In this document: positions 1 to 9,452 of the stretch, piece by piece
How the letters are laid out: each line of letters starts with the position of its first letter
Position numbering within the stretch: position 1 is the first letter of the stretch
From: Flaviramulus basaltis
GTDB taxonomy: Bacteria; Bacteroidota; Bacteroidia; Flavobacteriales; Flavobacteriaceae
Direction of reading: 5' to 3'
Assembly: GCF_900114265.1 (NCBI RefSeq)
Contig: NZ_FPKV01000001.1
Location: 1,302,001 to 1,366,000 of the forward strand
DNA length: 64,000 nt
Program-made: the position numbers and the translations under genes
The notes under the pieces: model-generated
What the model saw: the letters and a program-made list of their open reading frames with translations, nothing else
Databases searched by the model: none
What the model was told of the DNA's origin: nothing

Positions 1-2181
1 GGAAAACAATCAAAAAAGAATAATCCAGCTATAGATTTACTCAGAAAAATTTGGGCAAATAAACGTAGTAATGGTTTAAAACAATTTAAACAATACGAAT
101 TCGATAAATACGAAAAGGTAGAATTCGATATCAATACCATAGATAGTGCACTTATTAAAAGTAAGCTTTTTAGAGGTATGGAGTTTGTTTTTAATGAAGT
201 AGACACCTCGCGAGTTACGGGTAAAACCTATTTACCTATGTTTATTAATGAAGCAGTTTCAAAGGTTTATGGTGATAATTTAATTAATAAAACTAAAGAG
301 GTTTTAGAAGGAAACAAAAACTCTGGTTTTAGTGATAATCAAATTATTATTGATTTTGTAGATGATTTGTATTCAGATTTTAATGTTTACGATAATTACT
401 TAAAATTCTTTGATAAAAGCTTTGTAAGTCCACTATCAAGAACAGGCATAAACACCTATAATTATGTATTGTCAGATAGTGCTTTTATAGATAATAAGTG
501 GTGCTATAATGTTATTTATTATCCAAGACGAAAAAACGAATTGACTTTTAAAGGTGATTTTTGGGTTGCAGATACTACATATGCGATTAAAGAAATTAAT
601 CTTCAAGCTTCAAAAAGTGCCAATATAAACTGGGTAAAAGAGATTTATATTGAGCAAGAGTTTGAGGTGTTAAATGACTCATTATTTCTTGTAAAAAGAG
701 ATTATATGATGTCCGATTTTGCCTTCAACAAAAAAGAAAAGTCAAGAGGTGTTTATGGGAAGCGAACTACATTATATGATAATTATAAATTCGATTTAGA
801 AAAAGATAAAAAATTCTATGAAACCGAAGTTTATAATTACGATAAAGATGTGTACGATAGAGATGATGCTTTTTGGAAAGAAAACCGATTAGAGTCTTTA
901 AATAAAGATGAACAAGGTGTTTACAAAATGCTAGATACCTTAAAAACGGTTAAAAAGTTTAAAAGGCTTTATAACCTAGGAAGCATTTTAGCATCAGGAT
1001 ATATTGAGTTTAATGAGTTGCCTTTAGATTACGGTCCCATTTTTTCAACTTTTGGTTATAATGAAGTCGAAGGACTTCGTTTGCGTGCAGGAGGACGTAC
1101 TTATTTTGGACGAAACGATCTTTGGAGACTTGAAGGCTTTTTAGCTTATGGTTTTAAAGATGATAAATTTAAATACGGTATTTCAGGAAAATGGTTGCTA
1201 GACAAAAAAAATCGTTTAATTATATCTGGAGGAAATAGGCGTGATGTCGAGCAAATAGGTGCCAGTTTAACCACAAGTACCGATGTTTTAGGACGTAGTT
1301 TAGCATCATCATCAGTAGTTGGTACAGGCGCGAATGATAAATTAACATCTATTAACTTAACTAGTTTAGCAGTTGAAGCAGAACCTTGGCGGAATGTTAT
1401 TTTTAGATTAGGCGGAAATTACAGAACTCTTGAATCGGCTTCTTCAACATTTAGCTTAGATTATAACACAGTAAATGGAGTTGAATCTGAAATAAAACAA
1501 TTTGAAAGTTCTCTTTCAGTATCATATTTTCCAAAACGAAAAATGACAGGTTTTGGTGTAGAACGACAAACAGCTAATGACGATTTTGCGCATTTGTTTG
1601 TACAACTAAGTCGTGGAGATAAAAGTATATTTAATAGTGATTTTAATTATACAAAAGCTCAATTCTCATACACACAACCATGGCAAATGGGAGGTTTTGG
1701 AAGGCTGTATACTACTGTTGAAACAGGGAAAACCTTTGGTGAAGTGCCACTTGGTTTACTAAGTGTTATTCCAGGGAACCAATCATATTTTTCAATTTAT
1801 CAAACTTTTTCTCAGTTAGATTATTATGAATTTGTATCTGATACATATGCTTCTTTTCATTTAGAGCATAATTTTAACGGACGTTTATTTTCTAGAATAC
1901 CTTTTTTAAGAAAGTTTAATCTTCGTGAGATTGTAAGCTTAAGAGGTGTTTGGGGAGATATTTCAGAGGAGAATATTGCATTGAATACTACAAATAACCC
2001 AAATAATATATCGCTTATTGCACCAAATAATAAACCTTATTACGAGTATAGTTTTGGGGTAGGAAACATTTTTAAAGTGTTTAGAATAGACTTTAACTTT
2101 AGAGGTAATTATTTAGATGAAGTTAAAAACCCTGATGCTCGTAAGTTTGGTGTTACTGGTTCTTTTGGGTTTTATTTTTAA
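1..2181 (+). CDS. DUF5686 family outer-membrane protein (5' part outside window)
   Basis: The frame is open from base 1 with no stop before 2181, so the gene begins outside the window; an internal ATG at 178 is not the true start. About 726 residues are visible. The first visible residues read as the NPAIDLLRKIW block and the Q-Y-E-F-D-K-Y segment typical of DUF5686 proteins, which normally follow a signal peptide and a carboxypeptidase-regulatory-like domain (off window). The C-terminal half is rich in alternating aromatic/polar strands and ends in F-G-F-Y-F, the terminal aromatic pattern of an outer-membrane beta-barrel. Cellular role of the family is not firmly established; an outer-membrane location is inferred. 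Confident family call, function open. Confidence 0.85.
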   Translation, partial: GKQSKKNNPAIDLLRKIWANKRSNGLKQFKQYEFDKYEKVEFDINTIDSALIKSKLFRGMEFVFNEVDTSRVTGKTYLPMFINEAVSKVYGDNLINKTKEVLEGNKNSGFSDNQIIIDFVDDLYSDFNVYDNYLKFFDKSFVSPLSRTGINTYNYVLSDSAFIDNKWCYNVIYYPRRKNELTFKGDFWVADTTYAIKEINLQASKSANINWVKEIYIEQEFEVLNDSLFLVKRDYMMSDFAFNKKEKSRGVYGKRTTLYDNYKFDLEKDKKFYETEVYNYDKDVYDRDDAFWKENRLESLNKDEQGVYKMLDTLKTVKKFKRLYNLGSILASGYIEFNELPLDYGPIFSTFGYNEVEGLRLRAGGRTYFGRNDLWRLEGFLAYGFKDDKFKYGISGKWLLDKKNRLIISGGNRRDVEQIGASLTTSTDVLGRSLASSSVVGTGANDKLTSINLTSLAVEAEPWRNVIFRLGGNYRTLESASSTFSLDYNTVNGVESEIKQFESSLSVSYFPKRKMTGFGVERQTANDDFAHLFVQLSRGDKSIFNSDFNYTKAQFSYTQPWQMGGFGRLYTTVETGKTFGEVPLGLLSVIPGNQSYFSIYQTFSQLDYYEFVSDTYASFHLEHNFNGRLFSRIPFLRKFNLREIVSLRGVWGDISEENIALNTTNNPNNISLIAPNNKPYYEYSFGVGNIFKVFRIDFNFRGNYLDEVKNPDARKFGVTGSFGFYF

Positions 2182-2204
2182 AAGTATTCTACTATAATTT
2201 TAGC

Positions 2205-2233
2205 AAAAAAAGAGGCTTTTTTAAAAGCCTCTT
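2205..2233 (-). terminator. Intrinsic terminator, mainly for the minus-strand PID-CTERM-like gene
   Basis: Perfect 11-bp stem (2210-2220 with 2223-2233, loop TT). On the minus strand it is followed by a run of Ts (complement of the A tract at 2205-2211), so it best serves the leftward gene ending at 2270. On the plus strand the following bases are less T-rich, but it may also stop the DUF5686 transcript. Confidence 0.75.
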
Positions 2234-2269
2234 AGTAAGTTTAATTTTGTTAAAATAATAATTTAATTA

Positions 2270-2575
2270 TTATTCACGTAATTTCTTAATTCCAAAAGCA
2301 GCAGCTCCTACTAATAAAATAGAAAGACCACCATCTAACGGAATTGAATCACCAGACCCATGATCACAATTTTTGTTGTGAACGTGCCCATAACCATTTC
2401 CATTTCCATGGCTCGTATGACCGTAACCATTTCCGTTTCCATGACTTGAATGCCCTTTGCCGTTTCCGTTGTTTCCTTTTTTATTGTTTGACAAAGCATT
2501 CATGTTAATTGAAAATGCTAGAATCGCTAGCAGTACAATTAGTTTTTTAAATATATTTTTGTTTTTTGTCTTCAT
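2270..2575 (-). CDS. Small exported His/Gly/Asn-repeat protein with PID-CTERM-like sorting signal
   Basis: This is a 101-residue protein. It has an N-terminal signal peptide (basic MKTKNKNIFKK, then a hydrophobic stretch to about residue 29), a low-complexity middle with two near-identical 11-residue repeats built on HGNGNGYGH, and a C-terminal tripartite tail: P-L-D-G-G, hydrophobic segment SILLVGAAAFGI, basic end KKLRE. The tail matches the flavobacterial PID-CTERM type of protein-sorting domain, a PEP-CTERM-like signal thought to be processed by a membrane sorting enzyme. No sorting enzyme is encoded in this window. The His-rich repeats could bind metal, but that is inference. Its own terminator follows at 2205-2233. 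Confidence 0.8.
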   Translation of the reverse strand: MKTKNKNIFKKLIVLLAILAFSINMNALSNNKKGNNGNGKGHSSHGNGNGYGHTSHGNGNGYGHVHNKNCDHGSGDSIPLDGGLSILLVGAAAFGIKKLRE

Positions 2576-2597
2576 TTTAATTACTTATTAATTTAAG

Positions 2598-2605
2598 CAA
2601 AAATA
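2598..2605 (-). promoter_or_regulatory. Candidate -7 promoter box for the PID-CTERM-like gene
   Basis: The minus strand reads TATTTTTG, a match to the Bacteroidota -7 consensus TAnnTTTG, 23 bases before the start codon. No clear TTG box is seen at the usual distance upstream, so this is only a weak call. Confidence 0.35.
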
Positions 2606-2754
2606 TTACAACTTAAAGTACTAATTTACTTTTTTCGATATAATGCATTTTTAAACTTCAAATTGATTTGAGTTTTAATTTAATCCCTTATTATCTTGTT
2701 TTCAACGTCTGTGCTATGAATAAAAGTATATAAATACGAGCGGGTTACAATAAA

Positions 2755-5010
2755 TTAATGTTCCTTTTTATTATCTTTAAAAGTGTCAAATTCCGATTTG
2801 GTTTCTTCTTTTGGAAAAGTATTGTTATCCATATTAGTATCGGCAAATTCGAAATTTGGATCTAAATTTACTTTGCTAACCTCTTTCTCTTTTATAAAAG
2901 TATGTTGAATTTCATACTCATTTCTACGCCAAATTTCAACAGGTAAAGTGTCAATTTCTGTAGAGCCATCAGTAAAAACCCATTCAATAGTAACAGGCAT
3001 TACAAGCCCACCTTTATTTTTTATTGTGATTTCATAAATGTTTTTATTAGAAAGTTGTTTTCTAACTTCGGGTTCATCTAAACGGGATAAAAACTGACCA
3101 TAAGCGGCATCAGGTGTAGAAGTCATAGTTATTACTTCAGGACCATTTGAAAAATCTTTTGATTCAGCCTCAGTGCTATTGCTATTTGCTTTAATTTTTA
3201 CTTGTGATGATTTATTTTGATCTTCAATATTTGTGTTTTCTTCAAAAACCTTAAACCATTTTACATTGCTAAGTTCCATGTCTACATTATCGGTAGTAAA
3301 AAACCAACCTCGGTAAAACCAATCTAAATCTGTAGCAGTGGCGTCTTCTAAAGTTCTGAATAAATCTGATGGATTTGGGTGCTTGTATTTCCATCGGTTA
3401 GCATATTCTTTAAAAGCTTCATCAAACAATTCTTTTCCAATAATTGAGTTTCGCAGCATTTGCAAGCCTACAGTTGGTTTTTGGTAAAAATTTGCTCCAA
3501 ACTGTTGAAGTAATTCATTATCTGAAGTCGTCATAACTGGGCGTAAAATGTTTTTATCACCACTCATAAACGGAACAATACTTTTTGGAGTTGTGTGGTT
3601 GAAATCTGGATAACGTTCTGCTACAGTGCGTTGGTGTAAAAAAGTATTTAGACCTTCGTCCATCCACATCCATTTGCGTTCGTCTGAACTCACAATCATA
3701 GGAAACCAATTGTGTCCAACTTCATGAATAATGGTTCCTATCATACCTTGTTTTGCACGATCACTAATTTCTCCATCTTTATCAGGGCGTCCACCATTAA
3801 AGCTAATCATTGGGAATTCCATACCAATATTTGACGTATTGACTGAAATAGCTACTGGATATGGATAATCAAAAGTAGCTTCAGAATACACTTCCAAGGC
3901 TTGAGTTATTGCTTTTGTAGACTCTCCTTGCCATACAGGTAGGCCTTCTTTAGGGTAAAAAGACATAGCCATTACTGTATTGGTTGGTAGTTTTACCGCT
4001 TGAGCATCCCACATAAATTTTCTTGATGAAGCAAAAGAGAAGTCTCGAACATTGGTTGCATTAAACTTCCATGTTTTTTGTTTTGTAGATTTTTGTTTTT
4101 CGTTAGCTAAAGCTTCTTCTTTTGTAATAATCATTACGGGTTTGTCAAAAGATTTTTTAGCGTCATCAAAACGCTTACGCTGTGTTTTAGTTAAAACTGA
4201 CTCACTATTTTGAAGCTCTCCAGTTGACGCTATAATATGATCTTCTGGCACAGTAATTTCAACTTCATAATTGCCAAACTCTAATGCGAATTCCCCCAAT
4301 TTTTGAAATTGTTGGTTTTGCCAACCTTCGGTATCATTATAAACAGCCATTCTAGGAAACCAATGTGCAATTAAGTAAACTGTATTGTCATCTTCTGGAA
4401 AATATTCATAACCTTCTCGAGATAGTAAATACATGCTTCTATCTGTAATTGGATAAGACCACGAAATAGCTAAAGTTGTTGACTCACCAGATTTAAGAAT
4501 GGTATTTAATTTAACCTTCATCATGGTATTATTTACCATAGTTCTTAAATTATTACCAGTGGCATCTTTTACATATTTAATAGAATAACCAGCAGGAAAA
4601 TTAATAGCTCTAGTTAAAAATTGCATTTGCCTAGTGGTTATAGAGTCTTTTATGCTATTATTTATAGCACCAAAATCTTCATTGCCTTTTTTGTTAACAT
4701 TTTGTTCCAGTTGCATCCAAACATAACTTAAGTCATCAGGTGAATTATTAAAATAAGTAATGGTTTCTTCGCCCGTTAGAGTGTTGTTGTTCTCGTTAAG
4801 TATAGCTTTAATTTTATAATCGGCACGTTGTTGCCAATAGGCTTTTCCTGGTGCGCCACTTGCAGTTCTGTAAGTGCTTGGTGGTGCAATCATGTTGTCA
4901 ATAGGTTCAAATTTTCCTTGCCAAGGCTGAGTTTGAGCTTGAAAATTAGAATAGGAAAAAGTAGTAATAAGAAGTAATAATAGTAGTCGCATTTTTATTG
5001 AATTAGTCAT
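2755..5010 (-). CDS. Exported M1 family zinc metallopeptidase
   Basis: The product has 751 residues. The zinc site HEVGHNW is at about residues 429-435, with the third ligand glutamate in W-M-D-E-G-L-N-T-F about 19 residues later, as in M1 (gluzincin) aminopeptidases. The upstream exopeptidase motif appears as G-M-E-F-P rather than the classical GxMEN, a variant seen in Bacteroidota M1 proteins. A signal peptide (MRLLLLLLITTFSYS) points to the periplasm or surface. The reading frame can be opened two codons earlier with TTG at 5016, but ATG at 5010 is the likelier start. Substrate is unknown; the role is probably peptide degradation. It stands alone between the PID-CTERM-like gene and divergent ppa. 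Confidence 0.88.
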   Translation of the reverse strand: MTNSIKMRLLLLLLITTFSYSNFQAQTQPWQGKFEPIDNMIAPPSTYRTASGAPGKAYWQQRADYKIKAILNENNNTLTGEETITYFNNSPDDLSYVWMQLEQNVNKKGNEDFGAINNSIKDSITTRQMQFLTRAINFPAGYSIKYVKDATGNNLRTMVNNTMMKVKLNTILKSGESTTLAISWSYPITDRSMYLLSREGYEYFPEDDNTVYLIAHWFPRMAVYNDTEGWQNQQFQKLGEFALEFGNYEVEITVPEDHIIASTGELQNSESVLTKTQRKRFDDAKKSFDKPVMIITKEEALANEKQKSTKQKTWKFNATNVRDFSFASSRKFMWDAQAVKLPTNTVMAMSFYPKEGLPVWQGESTKAITQALEVYSEATFDYPYPVAISVNTSNIGMEFPMISFNGGRPDKDGEISDRAKQGMIGTIIHEVGHNWFPMIVSSDERKWMWMDEGLNTFLHQRTVAERYPDFNHTTPKSIVPFMSGDKNILRPVMTTSDNELLQQFGANFYQKPTVGLQMLRNSIIGKELFDEAFKEYANRWKYKHPNPSDLFRTLEDATATDLDWFYRGWFFTTDNVDMELSNVKWFKVFEENTNIEDQNKSSQVKIKANSNSTEAESKDFSNGPEVITMTSTPDAAYGQFLSRLDEPEVRKQLSNKNIYEITIKNKGGLVMPVTIEWVFTDGSTEIDTLPVEIWRRNEYEIQHTFIKEKEVSKVNLDPNFEFADTNMDNNTFPKEETKSEFDTFKDNKKEH

Positions 5011-5229
5011 TTTCAAATTAGAGCAACAAGATAATAATATTATGAGTAAAATTTAGTATTTGTCTATGATAATCAGTTGACTTATTAATAAATCCGACAT
5101 GCTTAGTTTGAAATTTAAAGTATTCAAAAAAATCAAATTTTTAAAATGCGAGAATAGTTTTAACGTTAAGAAGGGATGAATTTAGATTAAACACCTAAAA
5201 AATCCTTTAAAACAACAGGTTTTGACTTG

Positions 5230-5257
5230 TTTGCTGCTTTGGTGTTCAGTACATTTG
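5230..5257 (+). promoter_or_regulatory. ppa promoter (TTTG-N16-TACATTTG)
   Basis: TACATTTG at 5250-5257 is a full match to the Bacteroidota -7 element TAnnTTTG; a TTTG box lies at 5230-5233, 16 bases upstream (another TTTG at 5221). Transcription would start near 5263, giving a leader of about 20 bases before the ATG at 5282. Confidence 0.65.
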
Positions 5258-5281
5258 TAGCCCTAAATAGAAATAAAAATC

Positions 5282-5809
5282 ATGAGTAAAAAAGAAATAT
5301 TAACGTTTGATGTTTTAATAGAGATCCCTAAAGGAAGTAGAAATAAGTACGAGTACGATTTTAAATTACATAAAATTCGTTTTGATCGTATGTTGTTTTC
5401 ATCAATGATGTATCCTGGTGATTATGGATTTATTCCAGAAACATTAGCTTTAGATAAAGATCCATTAGATGTTTTAGTGTTAGGTCATCAACCAACATTT
5501 CCAATGGTTGTTATGGAGGTAAGGCCTATTGGTGTTTTTCATATGACGGATGAAAAAGGTCCAGATGAAAAAATTATTTGTGTTCCTGTTTCAGATCCTA
5601 TATGGAGCAATAATCACGACATAAGTGATTTAAATCCACACAGATTAAAAGAAATTGAGCACTTTTTTCAAGTATATAAAGATTTAGAAGAGAAAAAAGT
5701 AGATACAGGAGGTTGGGGAAATGCAGAAGAAGCTGTTAAAATTTACCATGAATGTGTAAAAAGATACGACGATAGCGAACATAAAGAAAAACGCACTTTC
5801 ACTATCTAA
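5282..5809 (+). CDS. ppa: Soluble inorganic pyrophosphatase (family I)
   Basis: This 175-residue protein hydrolyses pyrophosphate to two phosphates in the cytoplasm and so pulls biosynthetic reactions forward. The family I signature D-K-D-P-L-D-V-L-V is present, together with the MMYPGDYGFIPET block and the later G-W-G-N-A-E-E-A region. Length is normal for family I. The ATG at 5282 follows a well-placed promoter and the gene ends at its own terminator (5855-5884). The next gene is a membrane pyrophosphatase, so the two ways of disposing of PPi sit next to each other but appear to be separate transcription units. Confidence 0.96.
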   Translation: MSKKEILTFDVLIEIPKGSRNKYEYDFKLHKIRFDRMLFSSMMYPGDYGFIPETLALDKDPLDVLVLGHQPTFPMVVMEVRPIGVFHMTDEKGPDEKIICVPVSDPIWSNNHDISDLNPHRLKEIEHFFQVYKDLEEKKVDTGGWGNAEEAVKIYHECVKRYDDSEHKEKRTFTI

Positions 5810-5854
5810 TAAACACATATATTAGCATATTCTTAATATATCTCAATATAATTG

Positions 5855-5884
5855 AACCATCTTAAATTTAAGGTGGTTTTTTTT
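5855..5884 (+). terminator. Intrinsic terminator after ppa
   Basis: Stem AACCATCTTA (5855-5864) pairs with TAAGGTGGTT (5869-5878) with one G-T pair, followed by Ts to 5884. Confidence 0.8.
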
Positions 5885-5906
5885 ATCACTTATATTTTCC
5901 TATTTT

Positions 5907-5914
5907 TAGCTTTG
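5907..5914 (+). promoter_or_regulatory. Candidate -7 box for hppA
   Basis: TAGCTTTG matches TAnnTTTG and lies 35 bases before the hppA ATG. No good TTG box is visible at the usual spacing, so the call rests on the -7 element and its position directly after the ppa terminator. Confidence 0.5.
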
Positions 5915-5949
5915 TTAAAAAATCAATTAACTTAAACTAACTAACTAAT

Positions 5950-8340
5950 ATGGAATTAATAGTAAAAATTTTACCGCTTTTTGGTGTTGTAGCTTTAATT
6001 TTCGTTTTTCTAAAAAGCGGATGGGTTTCAAAACAAGACGTAGGTAATGAGAAAATGTCACGTATAGCTAAGAATATAGCCGATGGCGCCATGGCATTTT
6101 TGAAAGCCGAATACAAGGTTTTAGCAATTTTTGTGGTAGCAGTAGCTATCTTACTTTTTTTTAAAGGCACAAATGAAGTAGGCTCAAACGGTATGGTAGC
6201 AGTATCATTTGTTGTTGGAGCTATCTGTTCTGCCTTAGCAGGGTTTATAGGTATGAAAGTAGCTACCAAAGCCAATGTTAGAACTACGGAAGCTGCAAGA
6301 ACATCATTAGGACGTGCATTAGAAGTAGCGTTTGCTGGTGGCGCTGTAATGGGATTAGGTGTTGTAGGTTTAGGTATTTTAGGATTAAGTGGTCTATTTA
6401 TAGCATATCAAATGATGTGGCCTGGGGCTGAAAATTTATCAATGGTACTAAATGTACTTTCAGGATTTTCATTAGGAGCTTCATCTATAGCTTTATTTGC
6501 ACGCGTTGGTGGTGGTATTTATACCAAAGCAGCAGATGTTGGTGCTGATTTAGTTGGTAAAGTTGAAGCTGGTATTCCAGAAGATCATCCGTTAAACCCT
6601 GCAACTATAGCAGATAACGTTGGAGATAATGTTGGAGATGTTGCTGGTATGGGAGCCGATTTATTCGAATCGTATGTGGGTTCTATTATAGGAACTATGG
6701 TATTAGGAGCTTTTATTTTAACACCAGATTTTGATGGCTTAGGAGCTGTGTACTTACCTTTAGTACTTGGTGCTGTAGGTATAATAATGTCTATACTAGG
6801 AACCTTTTTTGTAAAAGTAAAAGATGGTGGAAATCCACAAACAGCATTAAATATTGGAGAATTTGGTTCAGCTGGATTAATGGTTGTGGCGTCTTATTTT
6901 ATTATTAATGCTTTAATCCCTGAGACTGTTGAAGGTTTACCTTTCGGAGCAATGGGTGTATTTTGGGCAACAATAGCTGGTTTAGTTGCTGGTTTAGGTG
7001 TTGGTAAAATAACAGAATATTATACAGCTACTGGAAAAAAACCTGTAATGTCTATTGTTAAACAATCTGAAACAGGAGCTGCTACAAATATTATTGCAGG
7101 TTTAGGTGTTGGTATGATGTCAACAATGATTCCTATTCTTTTAATTGCTGCAGCTATTATGGTTTCACATCATTTTGCAGGTTTATATGGTATTGCAATT
7201 GCAGCGGTAGGCATGTTAGCAAACACAGGTATTCAATTAGCTGTTGATGCTTACGGACCGATTTGTGATAATGCAGGTGGTATTGCTGAAATGGCTGAAT
7301 TACCAAAAGAAGTGCGTGAACGTACAGATAAATTAGATGCTGTTGGTAATACAACTGCTGCAGTTGGTAAAGGTTTTGCTATCGCTTCTGCTGCCTTAAC
7401 AGCTTTAGCATTATTTGCTGCTTTTATGAAGACTGCTGGTGTAATAGCAATTGATGTGTCTCAGCCTAAAATTATGGCGGGATTACTCGTAGGTGGTATG
7501 TTGCCATTTGTGTTTTCTGCTTTATCTATGAATGCTGTTGGTCGTGCTGCTATGGCAATGATTGAAGAGGTAAGACGTCAATTTAGAGATATTCCACAAT
7601 TAAAAGCTGCACTAGAAGTTATGCGTAAGTATGATTCTGATATGACCAAAGCATCCGAAGCAGATAGGAAAATATTTGATGAAGCTGACGGTGTTGCAGA
7701 TTATGGAAAATGTATTGATATTTCTACGAAAGCATCTATTAAAGAAATGGTGTTACCAGGTTTATTAGCTATTGTTGTTCCCGTAGCTGTTGGGTTTTTA
7801 GGTGGAGCAGAAATGTTAGGAGGTTTGCTTGCTGGTGTAACAACTTGTGGTGTACTTATGGCAATCTTCCAATCGAATGCTGGTGGTGCATGGGATAATG
7901 CTAAAAAAACTATTGAAGAGCAAGGTAAAAAAGGAACAGACGTTCATAAAGCAGCTGTTGTAGGAGATACTGTTGGAGATCCTTTTAAAGATACTTCTGG
8001 ACCATCTTTAAATATTTTATTAAAATTAATGTCGGTTGTGGCACTCGTTATAGCACCAAGTATTGCAATGTCTTCAGATGTTGTTACTGCTTACGCTGAT
8101 GATGTTAATAAAAATGAGATGACTAAAGAAGTTAAAGTTGAAATGACTATAAACACTGATAATACCGTTAAAGCAGTGGTAACTACTATTACTAATAAAA
8201 ATGGGAGTGAAACAACAAGTTATGAGACTTTTGAAGGAACTGAAGAAGAAGTTAAAGCTAGTATTGAAGCATTAAAAGGTAATGCTAACAACATTAATTT
8301 GAAGGTTGAAAAAGTTGTTGAAGAAAAAAATGTAAACTAA
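5950..8340 (+). CDS. hppA: Membrane-bound ion-pumping pyrophosphatase, K+-dependent type, with extra C-terminal tail
   Basis: This 796-residue integral membrane protein couples PPi hydrolysis to export of H+ and/or Na+. Seen: the catalytic [11 protein letters not shown] at residues 196-206, the Asp-rich [11 protein letters not shown] block just after it, and [14 protein letters not shown] near the end. The [10 protein letters not shown] stretch starting at residue 466 has Ala and Gly at the two positions that separate K+-dependent (A/G) from K+-independent (K/T) enzymes, so K+ dependence is expected. H+ versus Na+ specificity cannot be settled by eye. Unusual: after the conserved core ends near residue 705, a further ~90 residues follow, highly charged, Lys/Glu/Asn-rich and without a membrane segment. 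A terminator follows at 8365-8391. Confidence 0.95.
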   Translation: MELIVKILPLFGVVALIFVFLKSGWVSKQDVGNEKMSRIAKNIADGAMAFLKAEYKVLAIFVVAVAILLFFKGTNEVGSNGMVAVSFVVGAICSALAGFIGMKVATKANVRTTEAARTSLGRALEVAFAGGAVMGLGVVGLGILGLSGLFIAYQMMWPGAENLSMVLNVLSGFSLGASSIALFARVGGGIYTKAADVGADLVGKVEAGIPEDHPLNPATIADNVGDNVGDVAGMGADLFESYVGSIIGTMVLGAFILTPDFDGLGAVYLPLVLGAVGIIMSILGTFFVKVKDGGNPQTALNIGEFGSAGLMVVASYFIINALIPETVEGLPFGAMGVFWATIAGLVAGLGVGKITEYYTATGKKPVMSIVKQSETGAATNIIAGLGVGMMSTMIPILLIAAAIMVSHHFAGLYGIAIAAVGMLANTGIQLAVDAYGPICDNAGGIAEMAELPKEVRERTDKLDAVGNTTAAVGKGFAIASAALTALALFAAFMKTAGVIAIDVSQPKIMAGLLVGGMLPFVFSALSMNAVGRAAMAMIEEVRRQFRDIPQLKAALEVMRKYDSDMTKASEADRKIFDEADGVADYGKCIDISTKASIKEMVLPGLLAIVVPVAVGFLGGAEMLGGLLAGVTTCGVLMAIFQSNAGGAWDNAKKTIEEQGKKGTDVHKAAVVGDTVGDPFKDTSGPSLNILLKLMSVVALVIAPSIAMSSDVVTAYADDVNKNEMTKEVKVEMTINTDNTVKAVVTTITNKNGSETTSYETFEGTEEEVKASIEALKGNANNINLKVEKVVEEKNVN

Positions 8341-8364
8341 ATAAAATAGTTGCTTTTTAAATAT

Positions 8365-8391
8365 AAAACCACGCGAATAGCGTGGTTTTTT
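8365..8391 (+). terminator. Intrinsic terminator after hppA
   Basis: Perfect stem AAAACCACGC (8365-8374) with GCGTGGTTTT (8380-8389), loop GAATA, then Ts. Confidence 0.88.
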
Positions 8392-8420
8392 GTATTTTTA
8401 TTTCAAAATAAGAACATTGA

Positions 8421-9425
8421 ATGTTTAAAAAAGATGCGCTTCAAATAATTGTTTTTCAAACTTACGGGACTTCAAATCATTTGTATTTAAGAGGAAGAGC
8501 TATTGAAGATGAAAGCATTAATCTAGAACAAAAAGGGGCGTTTAAATTACTTTTCAACGCTTGGAAACGCTTTGAAACTGACGAAATAAAAAATACTCAA
8601 ATTAGAGTAAAAGTTGGAGATGATAAATTCTTCTATACAAATACTGATGATAGAGGTTATTTTTTATTAGATGAAAAAGTTGAAAATTTAAGTGATTATG
8701 TAACTGAAGAAGGTTGGATTCATTTAGTGTTTTCTTATAGTGCTGAAAATCTTAAAAGAACTATTCAATCGGATAACAGATTTCCAGGAGAAATACTTAT
8801 TCCATCTAAAAAAGCAGCTTTTGGTGTTATAACAGATATTGATGATACTATTTTACACACTGGATTAGTTTCAATATTAAAATGGCGAGTTCTTTTTAAT
8901 ACCCTATTAACGTCAGCAGGAAAACGTATGCCTTTAGATGGTGCTCCAGAGTTTTACCATTTGTTACACCAAGGAAAAACAGGTGAAGAATCTAACCCTA
9001 TTTTTTATGTAAGCCATAGCCCATGGAATTTATACCGATATTTAGAATATTTTTTAAAGAAGAATAATTTTCCAAAGGGCCCAATTATTCTAAGAAATTT
9101 CCCAAAACCTTTTTCGAAAAAAGCTAAAGGCGAAATACCTCAAAAGCAAAAGGAGATTTCAAATATATTAAAAACATACCCTGAATTAAAGTTTATACTT
9201 ATTGGTGATAGTGGAGAACATGACCCCGACATTTATATGCAAATAGTGAATTTATTCCCAAATAGAATATTAGCAATTTATTTAAGAAGCGTTAATCACA
9301 AAAAGAAAATGCTTCGTGTAAAAGGTCTTTATGAAAATTATAAAACTATTCCTGTCTTGTTGGTGGACAAAAGTGAAGAAGCTATAGAACATGCGAAATT
9401 GCATGGCTTCATTTCACTAAAATAA
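8421..9425 (+). CDS. App1-type (DUF2183) HAD-like phosphatase
   Basis: The product has 334 residues. The catalytic-type DxDxT motif is present as D-I-D-D-T at residues 139-143 within F-G-V-I-T-D-I-D-D-T-I-L-H-T-G, followed by the H-S-P-W-N-L-Y and I-G-D-S-G-E-H-D-P-D segments of the App1/LNS2-like domain. In yeast App1 is a phosphatidate phosphatase; in bacteria the substrate is not established, although a lipid phosphate is a reasonable guess. There is no signal peptide, so it is cytosolic or membrane-associated. The N-terminal ~130 residues are a beta-rich region common to bacterial members. It is a single gene between the hppA terminator and the convergent kinase operon. Confidence 0.85.
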   Translation: MFKKDALQIIVFQTYGTSNHLYLRGRAIEDESINLEQKGAFKLLFNAWKRFETDEIKNTQIRVKVGDDKFFYTNTDDRGYFLLDEKVENLSDYVTEEGWIHLVFSYSAENLKRTIQSDNRFPGEILIPSKKAAFGVITDIDDTILHTGLVSILKWRVLFNTLLTSAGKRMPLDGAPEFYHLLHQGKTGEESNPIFYVSHSPWNLYRYLEYFLKKNNFPKGPIILRNFPKPFSKKAKGEIPQKQKEISNILKTYPELKFILIGDSGEHDPDIYMQIVNLFPNRILAIYLRSVNHKKKMLRVKGLYENYKTIPVLLVDKSEEAIEHAKLHGFISLK

Positions 9426-9452
9426 TTTTATTGAATATACTTTTAGAACTGG

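Noticed and set aside
5937-6275. Long antisense frame across the start of hppA
   Set aside because: Shadow of a strongly conserved membrane protein; similar antisense frames occur opposite ilvD, metK, argC and the TIM-barrel genes, none with recognisable features.
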